This document shows, piece after piece, positions 46,249 through 54,624 of a DNA stretch of 64,000 nt (position 1 is its first letter; every line of letters starts with the position of its first letter). Location of the stretch: positions 558,001 to 622,000 of the forward strand of contig JARFNK010000001.1 in the NCBI GenBank assembly GCA_029167225.1, given 5' to 3'. Made by a program: the position numbers and the translations under genes. The DNA comes from Sphingobium arseniciresistens. Its GTDB lineage: Bacteria; Pseudomonadota; Alphaproteobacteria; Sphingomonadales; Sphingomonadaceae. Under the pieces are notes generated by a model. It did no database searches and was not told where the DNA came from. It was given only the letters and a program-made list of their open reading frames with translations.

Positions 46249-48342
46249 ATGCTGCGCCAATATGAACTTGTCGAACGCGTAAAACGCTATGATCCCGATG
46301 CGGATGAAGCGATGATCAACCGCGCCTATGTGTTTTCCGTGCAGAAGCATGGCAGCCAGAAGCGCGCGAGCGGCGACCCCTATTTCAGCCATCCCATCGA
46401 GGTCGCGGGCATCCTGACCGACCTGTACCTGGACGACCAGACAATTGTGACGGCATTGCTGCACGACACGATCGAGGACACGCTCGTCACCTATGAGGAG
46501 ATCGAGAGCGCGTTCGGCAAGGATGTCGCGCGGCTGGTGGACGGCGTCACCAAGCTCAGCAAGATCGAGGCGCAGTCGGAAAACGAGCGCGCGGCGGAGA
46601 ATCTGCGCAAGTTCTTGCTCGCCATGTCCGATGACATTCGCGTGCTGCTGGTGAAGCTGGCCGACCGGCTGCACAATATGCGCACCCTCCACTTCATCAA
46701 GAAGGAGGACAAGCGCCGCCGCATCGCCAAGGAGACGATGGACATCTATGCCCCGCTTGCCGAGCGGATCGGCATGTACGACTTCATGCGCGAGATGCAG
46801 CTGCTCGCCTTTCGCGAGCTGGAGCCGGAAGGCTATGACAGCATCACCCGCCGCCTCGACCAGCTGAAGCAGGGCGGCGGCGACAAGGTGGCGCGCATCG
46901 CGTCCGGCCTGCAGCTGCTGCTGGGCCATGCCGGCATGAAGGTCTCCGTCTCCGGCCGGGAAAAGCACCCCTTCTCCATCTGGAAGAAGATGCAGGAGCG
47001 GCACATCAGCTTCGAGCAGCTGACCGACGTCATGGCCTTCCGCGTCATCACCGAGACGACCGAGGATTGCTACAAGGCGCTCGGCATCATCCACCAGAAG
47101 TTCAAGATGGTGCCCGGCCGCTTCAAGGATTACATCTCCACGCCCAAGCGCAACGGCTATCGCTCGCTGCACACCACCGTCATCCATGGCGAGAACGCGC
47201 GCATCGAAGTGCAGATCCGCAGCCAGGAAATGCACCGGGACAGCGAATTCGGCCTCGCCGCGCACTGGGCCTACAAGCAGCATGAAGGCAAGCCGGACGG
47301 CCAGGCCGGCTGGCTGCGCGACCTCGTGGAAATCCTGGAGCAGAGCCAGGACGCGGACGAACTGCTCGAACATACCCGCATGGCGATGTATCAGGATCGG
47401 ATCTTCGCCTTCAGCCCCAAGGGCGAGCTGCACCAGCTGCCCAAGGGATCGACCCCGGTCGATTTCGCCTATGCGGTGCACACCAGCCTTGGCAACCAGA
47501 CCGTCGGCGCGAAGATCAACGGCCGCGTCGTGCCGCTGCGGACATCCCTTGAAAATGGCGATCAGGTCGAGATCCTGAAATCCGACGGGCAGGAGCCGCA
47601 GCCCGGCTGGCTCACCTTCGTCATCACCGGCAAGGCGCGCGCCGCCATCCGCCGCTACATCCGCAACAAGCAGCGCGACGAGACCGTGGCTCTGGGCGAG
47701 AAGCTGTTCGAGGAAATCGTCGGCCGCCTGCCGGTGGAAATCGGCGACAAGGCGGTGAAGGCGGCGCTCAAGCGACTGAAGCTGGAAGACCGTTCCGCGC
47801 TGATGGTGGAGATCGCCACCCACCGCGTCACCGACGCGGAGGTGATGGAGGCACTGATCCCGGGATCGACCAGCGCGGAAGGGCATGAGGAGGCGCATCC
47901 GCGCCAGCATGAGCCCGTCTCGATCCGCGGGCTGACGCCCGGCATCGCCTATAAGTTGGGCGAATGCTGCCATCCCGTGCCCGGCGACCGCATCGTCGGC
48001 ATCCGCCGCACCGGCGAGCCGATCGAGGTCCACACCATCGACTGCAAGTCGCTGGAAACCGGGCTGGACGACGACTGGGTGGACCTCGCCTGGGACACCA
48101 AGTCGAAGGGCGGCACCGCGCGCCTCTCCGTCATCGTCAAGAACCAGCCGGGCGCGCTCGCCGCCGTCACCAACATCTTCGGCGCCAACAAGGCGAACAT
48201 CCTCAACCTGCAGCTGGTGAACCGCGAAGGCCCCTTCCACACCGACATCATCGACATCGAGGTGGCGGACGCGGCGCATCTGGCGCGCATCGTGTCGGCC
48301 CTGCGATCGCTGGAATGCGTGGCGCAGGCGGACCGGGTTTAG
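46249..48342 (+). CDS. rsh: Bifunctional (p)ppGpp synthetase/hydrolase
   Basis: The 697-residue protein has all RelA/SpoT domains: an HD hydrolase (about 25-180; YFSHPIEVAGIL, ALLHDTIEDT, with metal His-Asp), a nucleotidyltransferase synthetase (about 230-345; RHISFEQLTDVMAFRVI, YISTPKRNGYRSLHTTV), TGS (about 380-440; VDFAYAVHTSLGNQTVGAKING) and a C-terminal ACT domain (SVIVKNQPGALAAVTNIFGANKANI). An intact HD triad predicts hydrolysis as well as synthesis. It is the stringent-response enzyme and in alphaproteobacteria is usually the only long one. An ATG 46249 start is used. Confidence 0.95.
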   Translation: MLRQYELVERVKRYDPDADEAMINRAYVFSVQKHGSQKRASGDPYFSHPIEVAGILTDLYLDDQTIVTALLHDTIEDTLVTYEEIESAFGKDVARLVDGVTKLSKIEAQSENERAAENLRKFLLAMSDDIRVLLVKLADRLHNMRTLHFIKKEDKRRRIAKETMDIYAPLAERIGMYDFMREMQLLAFRELEPEGYDSITRRLDQLKQGGGDKVARIASGLQLLLGHAGMKVSVSGREKHPFSIWKKMQERHISFEQLTDVMAFRVITETTEDCYKALGIIHQKFKMVPGRFKDYISTPKRNGYRSLHTTVIHGENARIEVQIRSQEMHRDSEFGLAAHWAYKQHEGKPDGQAGWLRDLVEILEQSQDADELLEHTRMAMYQDRIFAFSPKGELHQLPKGSTPVDFAYAVHTSLGNQTVGAKINGRVVPLRTSLENGDQVEILKSDGQEPQPGWLTFVITGKARAAIRRYIRNKQRDETVALGEKLFEEIVGRLPVEIGDKAVKAALKRLKLEDRSALMVEIATHRVTDAEVMEALIPGSTSAEGHEEAHPRQHEPVSIRGLTPGIAYKLGECCHPVPGDRIVGIRRTGEPIEVHTIDCKSLETGLDDDWVDLAWDTKSKGGTARLSVIVKNQPGALAAVTNIFGANKANILNLQLVNREGPFHTDIIDIEVADAAHLARIVSALRSLECVAQADRV

Positions 48343-48344
48343 GG

Positions 48345-48428
48345 GTGATCCGAAAGCGTGCAGCGATGGCGCTTGCTGGCTTGGTCGTAATGGGTGCTGC
48401 AACAGCCGCATTCGCAAGAACCTGCTGA
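48345..48428 (+). pseudogene. 5' remnant of a secreted-protein gene (signal peptide only)
   Basis: A GTG 2 bases after rsh opens IRKRAAMALAGLVVMGAATAAFA, a good Sec signal peptide ending AFA, then RTC and a stop. The frame is only 27 codons long. The start of the decayed DUF4942-like segment follows immediately, so a secreted-protein gene downstream of rsh seems to have been cut by an insertion. Confidence 0.4.
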
Positions 48429-48923
48429 TCTCAGGGTGGAGGGCAGTCTACAACCGCCTCGATATCGCCAGCCCCAAGGACAAGCAGTTGTTCGAACGGA
48501 CGATGGCGGATCCACCGTCGTTCGATCGAGAACGCCAAGGCGCCCCCCCGCCATCACATCCTGCGAGGGTTGGCAGAAGCGTTTGTGGATCTGGATCCGG
48601 CCTATAAGTTGCACAGCAAGGTTAAGGTCGGTGTTAAAGGCTTGCCAAAGCGCATCATTATTCCGGGATGGGGGGGGGGAATACAGCAGTAGCTATGAGC
48701 GCAGCACTTTCGAGAATATCTGCTACGCGCTCGCCGCCTATCAAGGCCTTTAGCATTTCGCATTCAAGGAAATGTCAGCGATCAACCTCGCGCACCGAAT
48801 GGGTGAATATGCCATTCTTGATGGGCGCCCGTACACCAGTATCGATCGCTACCGAAAGCAGGAGACGTTCCCAACTATCAAGCACGGCTTTGCGAATGGC
48901 AACGCCCATGTCATGCTTCGCTG
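48429..48923 (+). pseudogene. Decayed DUF4942-like gene from a plasmid or integrative element
   Basis: Fragments in different frames join into one protein: ISGWRAVYNRLDIASPKDKQLFERTMADPPSFD, then APPRHHILRGLAEAFVDLDPAYKLHSKVKVGVKGLPKRIIIPGW, then GEYSSSYERSTFENICYALAAYQG. Breaks fall near 48530 (close to a C run) and at a run of ten G (48670-48679). A further segment with FANGNAHVML reaches about 48920. The pattern matches DUF4942 proteins carried on alphaproteobacterial conjugative plasmids. The 5' end is missing. Confidence 0.65.
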
Positions 48924-49102
48924 AGGCTGGAACCAACGCCCCTACCGGGATGCTCAGGATGAGGGGCGCGGCATGAGCAAAGGCCTCCCATACCCGGCCT
49001 GCAGCAATCTACAATCCAACACCGTGGGACAACCTGCCTCTCCACCGAACCGCTCATGCACATTCGGCGGCGCAGGCGGACGCGGGCGGCCATCGCTACA
49101 CG

Positions 49103-49219
49103 ATGAGGGAATATATCGAGGATTATAGCAGAGGCGATCTGCTCGACCTGCAAGGCCTCACAACGGAACAACGCCACAACCTGCACAGCATTGCGGCTGC
49201 GCTGAAAGGACAGTCATGA
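49103..49219 (+). CDS. Possible small protein in the mobile remnant (38 aa)
   Basis: An ATG opens MREYIEDYSRGDLLDLQGLTTEQ and ends at a TGA that overlaps the next ATG (ATGA). The composition is balanced and hydrophilic, and the start-stop overlap argues for a real pair of small genes, but there is no recognisable family and the length is close to chance. Confidence 0.35.
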   Translation: MREYIEDYSRGDLLDLQGLTTEQRHNLHSIAAALKGQS

Positions 49220-49299
49220 CCAACGAAGCACACCCCGCGCCGTCGCTGAGGGAAGCTTTGGAAAAAGCGAACGCGGATTTGAGCCGTGCAGGGTCTTAA
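49216..49299 (+). CDS. Possible small protein in the mobile remnant (27 aa)
   Basis: An ATG overlapping the preceding stop opens MTNEAHPAPSLREALEKANADL and ends at TAA, after only 27 codons. It could be a truncated gene; the next frame starts nine bases later. Support comes only from the overlap and gene-like composition. Confidence 0.28.
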   Translation: MTNEAHPAPSLREALEKANADLSRAGS

Positions 49300-49307
49300 T
49301 TGCAGCG

Positions 49308-49793
49308 ATGACTAGAGTAAGTCTCTCCGTCATGGTCGAAACATTTATCGAACGTATCGATAAAGCCATTTCCGCTCTCCCACAGACCGACGATGGGGAG
49401 GTGCTAGGCGAGGCGCTATTCAAGCTGTCCGCTCGTTTGCGAGAACCAGGCTGGCTTGCCGATGACGCGAACCATGCCGCGTATGAGGCGGTGGTCGCCG
49501 CGTTCTCCACCCCCACAGCCCAGCAAGCACCTATCGAGATGCTGCTGTTCTGCCCACGCTGCCGCACGCAACACATTGATAAGCACGATCTCGATGTGGG
49601 AATTTTCAGACAGCATCGTCGGCAAGGGCGACCAGGCATCCGGACGAACCCACCGCATCGCTCGCATCTGTGTCATTCGTGCGGATGCCTTTGGACCGCC
49701 TTTTATCGTGAGTGGGATAAGGCATGGCCAAAGCCATCGGCTCGCACTTCGGGAACGGTGGGCAGTTTGATCCGGATGGCACCCAAGCGCTGA
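49308..49793 (+). CDS. Phage/plasmid-type zinc-finger-like protein, C-terminus divergent
   Basis: The 161-residue frame has an N-terminal helical region (FIERIDKAISALPQTDDGEVLGEALFKLSARLREPG) and a Cys/His cluster FCPRCRTQHID ... NPPHRSHLCHSCGCLW, typical of small phage and plasmid proteins of unknown role. Between CPRC and NPPH an unusual insert (DLDVGIFRQHRRQGRPGIRT) is present, and after CLW the tail no longer matches the usual RPADVPT sequence, so the gene may be damaged or recombined. It overlaps the next frame by 70 bases. Confidence 0.55.
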   Translation: MTRVSLSVMVETFIERIDKAISALPQTDDGEVLGEALFKLSARLREPGWLADDANHAAYEAVVAAFSTPTAQQAPIEMLLFCPRCRTQHIDKHDLDVGIFRQHRRQGRPGIRTNPPHRSHLCHSCGCLWTAFYREWDKAWPKPSARTSGTVGSLIRMAPKR

Positions 49794-49921
49794 TCGATCG
49801 CTACAAGCGATGGCTCAAGAACGTTGGGTACGATGGTGGCTTGAACAGCCCTTCGATGCTTATGCTCGACTTGGTGGAGCGGCAGGCGGCGGAGATCGGA
49901 ATGCGGCGGCGTTCAGCATAG
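49724..49921 (+). CDS. Small protein of unknown function in the mobile remnant (65 aa)
   Basis: An ATG opens MAKAIGSHFGNGGQFDPDGTQ and continues LIDRYKRWLKNVGYDGGLNSPSMLMLDLVERQAAEIG; no domain is recognised. It overlaps the zinc-finger-like frame in another phase. If both are real, one start is shorter than drawn. Confidence 0.38.
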   Translation: MAKAIGSHFGNGGQFDPDGTQALIDRYKRWLKNVGYDGGLNSPSMLMLDLVERQAAEIGMRRRSA

Positions 49922-50050
49922 CGCGTGATGAGGTGCTGCTGTGCTGACAGCCGGAGCGATAGGACTATGAAGCTGTAGACACAGCGCAATTTTATTTGTG
50001 CATCGCAAAAATGTGTTATCTTATGGCATTGCAGCGATCAGGGGGAACTC

Positions 50051-51133
50051 ATGTCGGTCAGCCATAGTTCTGAGCGTATCAATAATTTTGGGCTATTAAG
50101 GCTATTCGCAGCATCGCAAGTGATGTTGATCCACGGATTCCATTACCTCGGCTTGCCTCAGCAAGGATGGCTGCACATTTTCAGCGCGTTCCCCGGCGTT
50201 CCTATTTTCTTTGTGATAAGTGGCTTCCTTATATCGGCGTCATGGGAAAAAAGCACAAATCCCGTAGATTATTCGGTTCGGCGCGCGGCGCGTATCTACC
50301 CTGGGCTCATAGTATGCATCATATTCACCTGTGCTGCCCTATTTTTCCTCGGCTTCGATATTCTCAATGGGAAAACAGTGCTTTGGGCCGCACTGCAATC
50401 TGCAGGGCTCATTTATACGCCAGGGCATCTTAGGTCGTTCGGGTTCGGATCCTACAACAGCTCACTTTGGACAATCCCGATCGAGCTTCAATTTTATGTC
50501 GTCCTTCCGTTCGTGCTGACCGTTTGCGGCATGGCAAAAAACAAGACAAGGGCGATTTTCTTGACCTTTGCCGCGTTCCTGATCGGGGCAGCAGCATTGA
50601 ACGCTTGGCTTCCCGGCTTAGACGAACCCCAGACGCCTATTCAGAAGGCGCTACTCCATCTCTTTATCCCCTATTTCTATATGTTTATGTTCGGAGTCCT
50701 GATCCGCGCTACCAACCTGCACAAAAGTAAATTCCTAGTTGGTAAGGGTCTTTACTGGTGCGCGGCTTGCATCGCGGCCTCGATAGTCTTGCCGAAGAAC
50801 TCCATTACGTCCTGCATTTCTGCTCTAGTCCTCGGTGTTACCGTTATTTCTATTGCATGGACAGCCCCTCGTCTTTCACCAGCCATATTGGGCGAGTTCG
50901 ATATCTCATATGGAATATACATCTACCATGGAGTGATAATAAACATTCTTTTGGAGACAGGATTTGGTGGAAGTTGGTCAGGACTATTAATATTGATCGC
51001 AGCCACAAGTTCTGCTGCATGTATTTCTTGGTTGGCGATAGAAAAGCCTATACTCGCATTGGCGCACAAACCAGCTTCCGATTACATGCGAGCCATTTTT
51101 CGACGACGTCAACCTAATGTCGCGGAGATATAG
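50051..51133 (+). CDS. Acyltransferase 3 family (OafA-like) membrane protein
   Basis: The 360-residue protein has about ten membrane helices and the acyltransferase-3 signatures: NNFGLLRLFAASQVMLIHGFHYL with the catalytic His, FPGVPIFFVISGFLISASWEKS, and SFGFGSYNSSLWTIPIELQFYVVLPF. It would O-acylate a surface sugar. CAGGGGGAAC precedes the ATG. AT content is clearly higher than in the flanking core genes, indicating transfer. Its end overlaps the next frame by 17 bases. Confidence 0.88.
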   Translation: MSVSHSSERINNFGLLRLFAASQVMLIHGFHYLGLPQQGWLHIFSAFPGVPIFFVISGFLISASWEKSTNPVDYSVRRAARIYPGLIVCIIFTCAALFFLGFDILNGKTVLWAALQSAGLIYTPGHLRSFGFGSYNSSLWTIPIELQFYVVLPFVLTVCGMAKNKTRAIFLTFAAFLIGAAALNAWLPGLDEPQTPIQKALLHLFIPYFYMFMFGVLIRATNLHKSKFLVGKGLYWCAACIAASIVLPKNSITSCISALVLGVTVISIAWTAPRLSPAILGEFDISYGIYIYHGVIINILLETGFGGSWSGLLILIAATSSAACISWLAIEKPILALAHKPASDYMRAIFRRRQPNVAEI

Positions 51134-51530
51134 CGTAACCTTCCTCAGATATCTGGGGTTGTTGAGTTTTATATTTTTTCTGGCTGCATTGTCGGCGTCG
51201 ATGATCATAGCATTCTTGGACATGAATCCGTTCGAGAACTTTGTGTCAGACCAGAGTGATTGGGCACGATGGCAGGATGTTGAGATCGTACACAGGACAA
51301 TCGCGAACTACTGGATCCTAGGTGCGGGTGTGGCTGCTGGCGAGGATCGCTATATGCCATTTACAAAGGTGGATTACTTTTTCCCCGGAGATATCGGACT
51401 GATAGGGCAGCACTTCAATTTCGGCGTCCTCGGTATGATCGTGTACACCGCGCAGGCCTATGGCGCGTGCTTCAGCAAGGCTTTGGAGTCTATTGCTGCA
51501 GATCGTTCGTCGCGCAGGATGCTTGCCTGA
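51117..51530 (+). CDS. Polymerase-like membrane fragment (Wzy/ExoQ C-terminal type)
   Basis: The 137-residue frame has one membrane helix at its start (LRYLGLLSFIFFLAALSASMIIAF) and then a loop with IANYWILGAGVAAGEDRYMPF and FFPGDIGLIGQHFNFGVLGMIVYTAQAY. The last part matches the periplasmic loop and helix found near the end of O-antigen or exopolysaccharide polymerases (FFxSDIGIIG-FGVIG). The protein is much shorter than a polymerase (about 400), so this may be a partial gene or an unrelated small protein. It overlaps the acyltransferase by 17 bases. Confidence 0.5.
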   Translation: MSRRYSVTFLRYLGLLSFIFFLAALSASMIIAFLDMNPFENFVSDQSDWARWQDVEIVHRTIANYWILGAGVAAGEDRYMPFTKVDYFFPGDIGLIGQHFNFGVLGMIVYTAQAYGACFSKALESIAADRSSRRMLA

Positions 51531-51591
51531 CTGCTGGTGGGGCGTGGCACGAGCCGGATGCGTCAGATAATAAGGTTGGACAGATCAACAT

Positions 51592-51738
51592 CCGTTCGTC
51601 CTGAGCTTGTCGAAGGACCGGACTTCCTGTTCGATGCCATCATGCCATTCTGAACGAGCGGTCGAAATGGCGCGACTGGAAAAGGACCAACTTACGCAAA
51701 AGTAAGGACGGGCCTTCGGCAAGCTCAGGCCGAACGGG
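51592..51738. repeat. Inverted pair of type A palindromic repeats before gdhA
   Basis: CCGTTCGTCCTGAGCTTGTC (51592-) and its near complement CTTCGGCAAGCTCAGGCCGA (51714-) flank about 95 bases. The pair lies in a 310-base stretch without genes between the polymerase-like fragment and the 3' end of gdhA. Confidence 0.75.
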
Positions 51739-51841
51739 TTTGGGGGCGTGCCGTTCATCTGGATAGCTGAGCCCGCAGCGCCGCTTTTGGCTTCGCAAAC
51801 CGGGATGAGGCCGGGCTGGCCCCACCCCATTCCTAAACCCC

Positions 51842-53197
51842 TCACACCACGCCGTAAGCCAGCATCGCGTCGGCGACCTTCTTGAAGCCGGCGATGTTCG
51901 CGCCCTTCACATAGTCGACATAGTCGCCGCTCACCCGGCCATAGGTGAGGCAGCTGTTGTGGATGCCCTCCATGATGTCGAGCAACAGCTGTTGCAGCTC
52001 CGCTTCCTTCCATGATCGGCGCTCGCCGTTCTGGCTCATTTCCAGGCCGGAGACCGCGACGCCGCCGGCATTGGCGGCCTTGCCCGGCGCGTAGAGGATG
52101 CGCGCATCCTTGAAGACATGCACGCCGGCAAGGTCGGTCGGCATGTTCGCGCCTTCGCTCACTGCCATGCAGCCATTCTTGACCAGCGTCCTCGCATCCT
52201 CGCCCAGCAGTTCGTTCTGCGTGGCGCAGGGCAGCGCGACATCGCAGGGGACGCCCCATGGCGTCTTCCCCTCGTGGAAGGTCGCATTGCCATATTCCGC
52301 CACATAGTCGGCGATGCGACCGCGCCGGCGGGTCTTGTGCGCCTTCACCCAGGCGATCTTCTCCAGATCGATGCCGTCGGGGTCATGGATGAAGCCCTGG
52401 CTGTCGGACAGGGTGAGCACCTTGCCGCCAAGCTGCGTGATCTTTTCCGCCGCATGGGTCGCGACATTGCCGGAGCCCGAGACCACCGCGCTCTTGCCGG
52501 TCAAGTCCTGCCCCTTCGTTCGCAGCATGTTGGCGAGGAAATAGACCGCGCCATAGCCGGTCGCCTCCGGCCGGATCAGCGACCCGCCATATTCCAGCCC
52601 CTTGCCGGTAAGGACGCCGGTAAACTGGTTGGTGATGCGCTTGTACTGGCCGAACATATAACCGATCTCGCGGCTGCCGACGCCGATGTCGCCAGCGGGC
52701 ACGTCCACGTCCGCGCCGACATGGCGATAGAGTTCGGTCATGAAGCTCTGGCAGAAGCGCATGACCTCATGGTCGCTCTTGCCCTTGGGGTTGAAGTTCG
52801 CCCCGCCCTTGCCGCCGCCCATGGGCAGGCCGGTCAGCGCATTCTTGAAGGTCTGCTCGAACGCCAGGAACTTCAGCACGCTTTCCGTCACCGAAGGATG
52901 AAAGCGGATGCCGCCCTTGTACGGGCCGATGGCGTTGTTGTTCTGCACGCGCCAGCCGCGATTGACGCGGATGTTGCTGTTGTCATCCTCCCAGCAGACG
53001 CGGAAGGAGATGATCCGATCCGGCTCCGCGATGCGGCGCAGGATCTGGTAATGATGATATTCTTCCTTGTCGTCGATGAAGGCATAAATGTCTTCGGCGA
53101 CTTCCTGCACCGCCTGCACGAATTCCGGCTGGCCCGGATTGCGCTTCTTCACGCCCTCGATGAACGTCGGCAGGTCCACATGATCGGTGACAGCCAT
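51842..53197 (-). CDS. gdhA: NADP-specific glutamate dehydrogenase
   Basis: About 451 residues from ATG 53197 (MAVTDHVDLPTF), with GGGGGAGAGG five bases upstream. The family core is complete: GPYKGGIRFHPSVTESVLKFLAFEQTFKNALTGLPMGGGKGGANFNPKGKSD (substrate Lys in GGGKGG), DVDVPAGDIGVGSREIGYMFGQYK, and the coenzyme loop VSGSGNVATHAAEKI. It makes glutamate from 2-oxoglutarate and ammonium in the cytoplasm. It is of the small hexameric type, normal length. Confidence 0.95.
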   Translation of the reverse strand: MAVTDHVDLPTFIEGVKKRNPGQPEFVQAVQEVAEDIYAFIDDKEEYHHYQILRRIAEPDRIISFRVCWEDDNSNIRVNRGWRVQNNNAIGPYKGGIRFHPSVTESVLKFLAFEQTFKNALTGLPMGGGKGGANFNPKGKSDHEVMRFCQSFMTELYRHVGADVDVPAGDIGVGSREIGYMFGQYKRITNQFTGVLTGKGLEYGGSLIRPEATGYGAVYFLANMLRTKGQDLTGKSAVVSGSGNVATHAAEKITQLGGKVLTLSDSQGFIHDPDGIDLEKIAWVKAHKTRRRGRIADYVAEYGNATFHEGKTPWGVPCDVALPCATQNELLGEDARTLVKNGCMAVSEGANMPTDLAGVHVFKDARILYAPGKAANAGGVAVSGLEMSQNGERRSWKEAELQQLLLDIMEGIHNSCLTYGRVSGDYVDYVKGANIAGFKKVADAMLAYGVV

Positions 53198-53332
53198 TAT
53201 CCTCTCCCCCACGTCGTTGCGATGCGGCCCGACGCTGCGCCCGATTCGAGTCGGGTCGCCTTATGGAGTCAGAGTGTATCAGCAATCGGGATGAACGCCG
53301 TGATTTCGATCACCGGCGGCAGATGATTTCCC

Positions 53333-53890
53333 TCAACCCTCGGCGGGCGCCTTCGCGGCCCGCACAAGACCCTGGAACTGCTCGCTCAGTACCTGGTCCA
53401 CCATCGGGGCGAACCGGGCCGCGCCGCCCTGCACATAGCCGCCCACGACATAGCGCATCATGACCTTCGTACCCGTGCCCACGGGCACGAAGCTGAAGGT
53501 CAGGGTGCCGACCAGCGCCTCCCCCTGAAGCGGCCCCAACGCGCCGGAGAGGCGCAGCGTAGCGCCCGGCATCGCCATCACCACGCGGCCATGTTCCACG
53601 CTGCCGGCAGGCTTTCCCTCCTTTGCGGGGAGCGTCTCGCAGAAGCAGCCGCCGGCGCGCGGATCGATCGTCAGGTTATGCGCGTCGCCGCTATAGCTGT
53701 GTGCGCCATTCCACCAGCGCGCTGGCGTCACCACCAGCGCATAGGCTTCGACCGGCGACAGCGGCACCTCTGCGCTGCTTTCCGTCACGAAGCCCGTATC
53801 ACCCGAAGACAGCACCGTTGCAGACGCAGACGGGGCGGACACCAGCATGATTGCCAGCGCCGCCCCGCGTGTAGAACTCCATCTTGTCAT
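53333..53890 (-). CDS. SRPBCC-family (polyketide cyclase-like) periplasmic protein
   Basis: About 185 residues from ATG 53890, with a signal peptide (GAALAIMLVSAPSASA). The mature part has the START/Bet v1-like pattern with ESSAEVPLSPVEAYALVVTPARWWNGAHSYSGDAHNLTIDPRAGGCFCETL, then TLTFSFVPVGTGTKVMMRYVVGGY. The fold binds hydrophobic ligands; function unknown. It follows adk by 43 bases. Confidence 0.8.
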   Translation of the reverse strand: MTRWSSTRGAALAIMLVSAPSASATVLSSGDTGFVTESSAEVPLSPVEAYALVVTPARWWNGAHSYSGDAHNLTIDPRAGGCFCETLPAKEGKPAGSVEHGRVVMAMPGATLRLSGALGPLQGEALVGTLTFSFVPVGTGTKVMMRYVVGGYVQGGAARFAPMVDQVLSEQFQGLVRAAKAPAEG

Positions 53891-53932
53891 GCCCTGCCCT
53901 CTCCTCGCCGGAGAGGACAGCATAGCGCCGCC

Positions 53933-54583
53933 CTATTTGCCGTCCAGCACCGCTGCGATGGCGACTGTCACCTCGTCCATGTCCGCCATGCCATCGACGC
54001 GGGACACGATGTCGCGCGCTTCGTAGATCGGCAGGATCGGCGCGGTCTTCGCGCGATATTCCGCCATGCGGGTGCGCACCGTCTCTTCATTGTCGTCGGG
54101 ACGACGCTTGAATTCGGTGCCACCGCACTTGTCGCACACGCCGGCGGCCTTGGGCTGCTTGAACGTGTCGTGATAGCCCTCGCCGCAGGTGGCGCAGGTG
54201 AAACGGCCGGTGATGCGCTCGACCAGCGCATCCTCGTTCACTTCAAGCTCGATCACATGGTCGAGCGTGCGGCCACGCGCATCGAGCAGCGCGTCGAGCG
54301 AATGGGCCTGCGCCTCCGTCCGCGGATAGCCGTCGAAGATCACGCCGGTTTCCGGCGCCAGCGCGTCGAGAGCCTCGCCGATGATGCCTGACACGACCTC
54401 GTCAGGCACCAGCGCGCCCGATTCCATCAGCGCCTTGGCCTGAAGCCCAACGGGCGTACCGGCCTTCACCGCCGCCCGCAGCATGTCGCCCGTGGAAAGC
54501 TGGACCATGCCGCGACTGTCGACCAGCCGCGTCGCCTGGGTGCCCTTGCCGGCGCCCGGAGGTCCAAGCAATATGATGTTCAC
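53933..54583 (-). CDS. adk: Adenylate kinase
   Basis: About 216 residues from GTG 54583 (VNIILLGPPGAGKGTQA), with GGGGGAGA seven bases upstream. The P-loop is GPPGAGKGT, the AMP site includes STGDMLRAAVKAGTPVG and FDGYPRTEAQA. The LID has a Cys4 zinc set, CATCGEGYHDTFKQPKAAGVCDKCG. It converts ATP and AMP to two ADP in the cytoplasm. It follows secY after 41 bases, the classical order. Confidence 0.95.
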   Translation of the reverse strand: MNIILLGPPGAGKGTQATRLVDSRGMVQLSTGDMLRAAVKAGTPVGLQAKALMESGALVPDEVVSGIIGEALDALAPETGVIFDGYPRTEAQAHSLDALLDARGRTLDHVIELEVNEDALVERITGRFTCATCGEGYHDTFKQPKAAGVCDKCGGTEFKRRPDDNEETVRTRMAEYRAKTAPILPIYEARDIVSRVDGMADMDEVTVAIAAVLDGK

Positions 54584-54624
54584 GCGCACGTCTCCCCCAA
54601 TATTCTCAAAGCCCATGCGTGCCC

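Noticed and set aside
46225-48417. Minus-strand open frame of 730 codons opposite rsh
   Set aside because: It is the mirror of a complete RelA/SpoT protein; the translated sequence is low in hydrophobic cores and has no recognisable family.
52118-53326. Plus-strand open frame of 402 codons opposite gdhA
   Set aside because: It is antisense to a complete glutamate dehydrogenase and has shadow composition.
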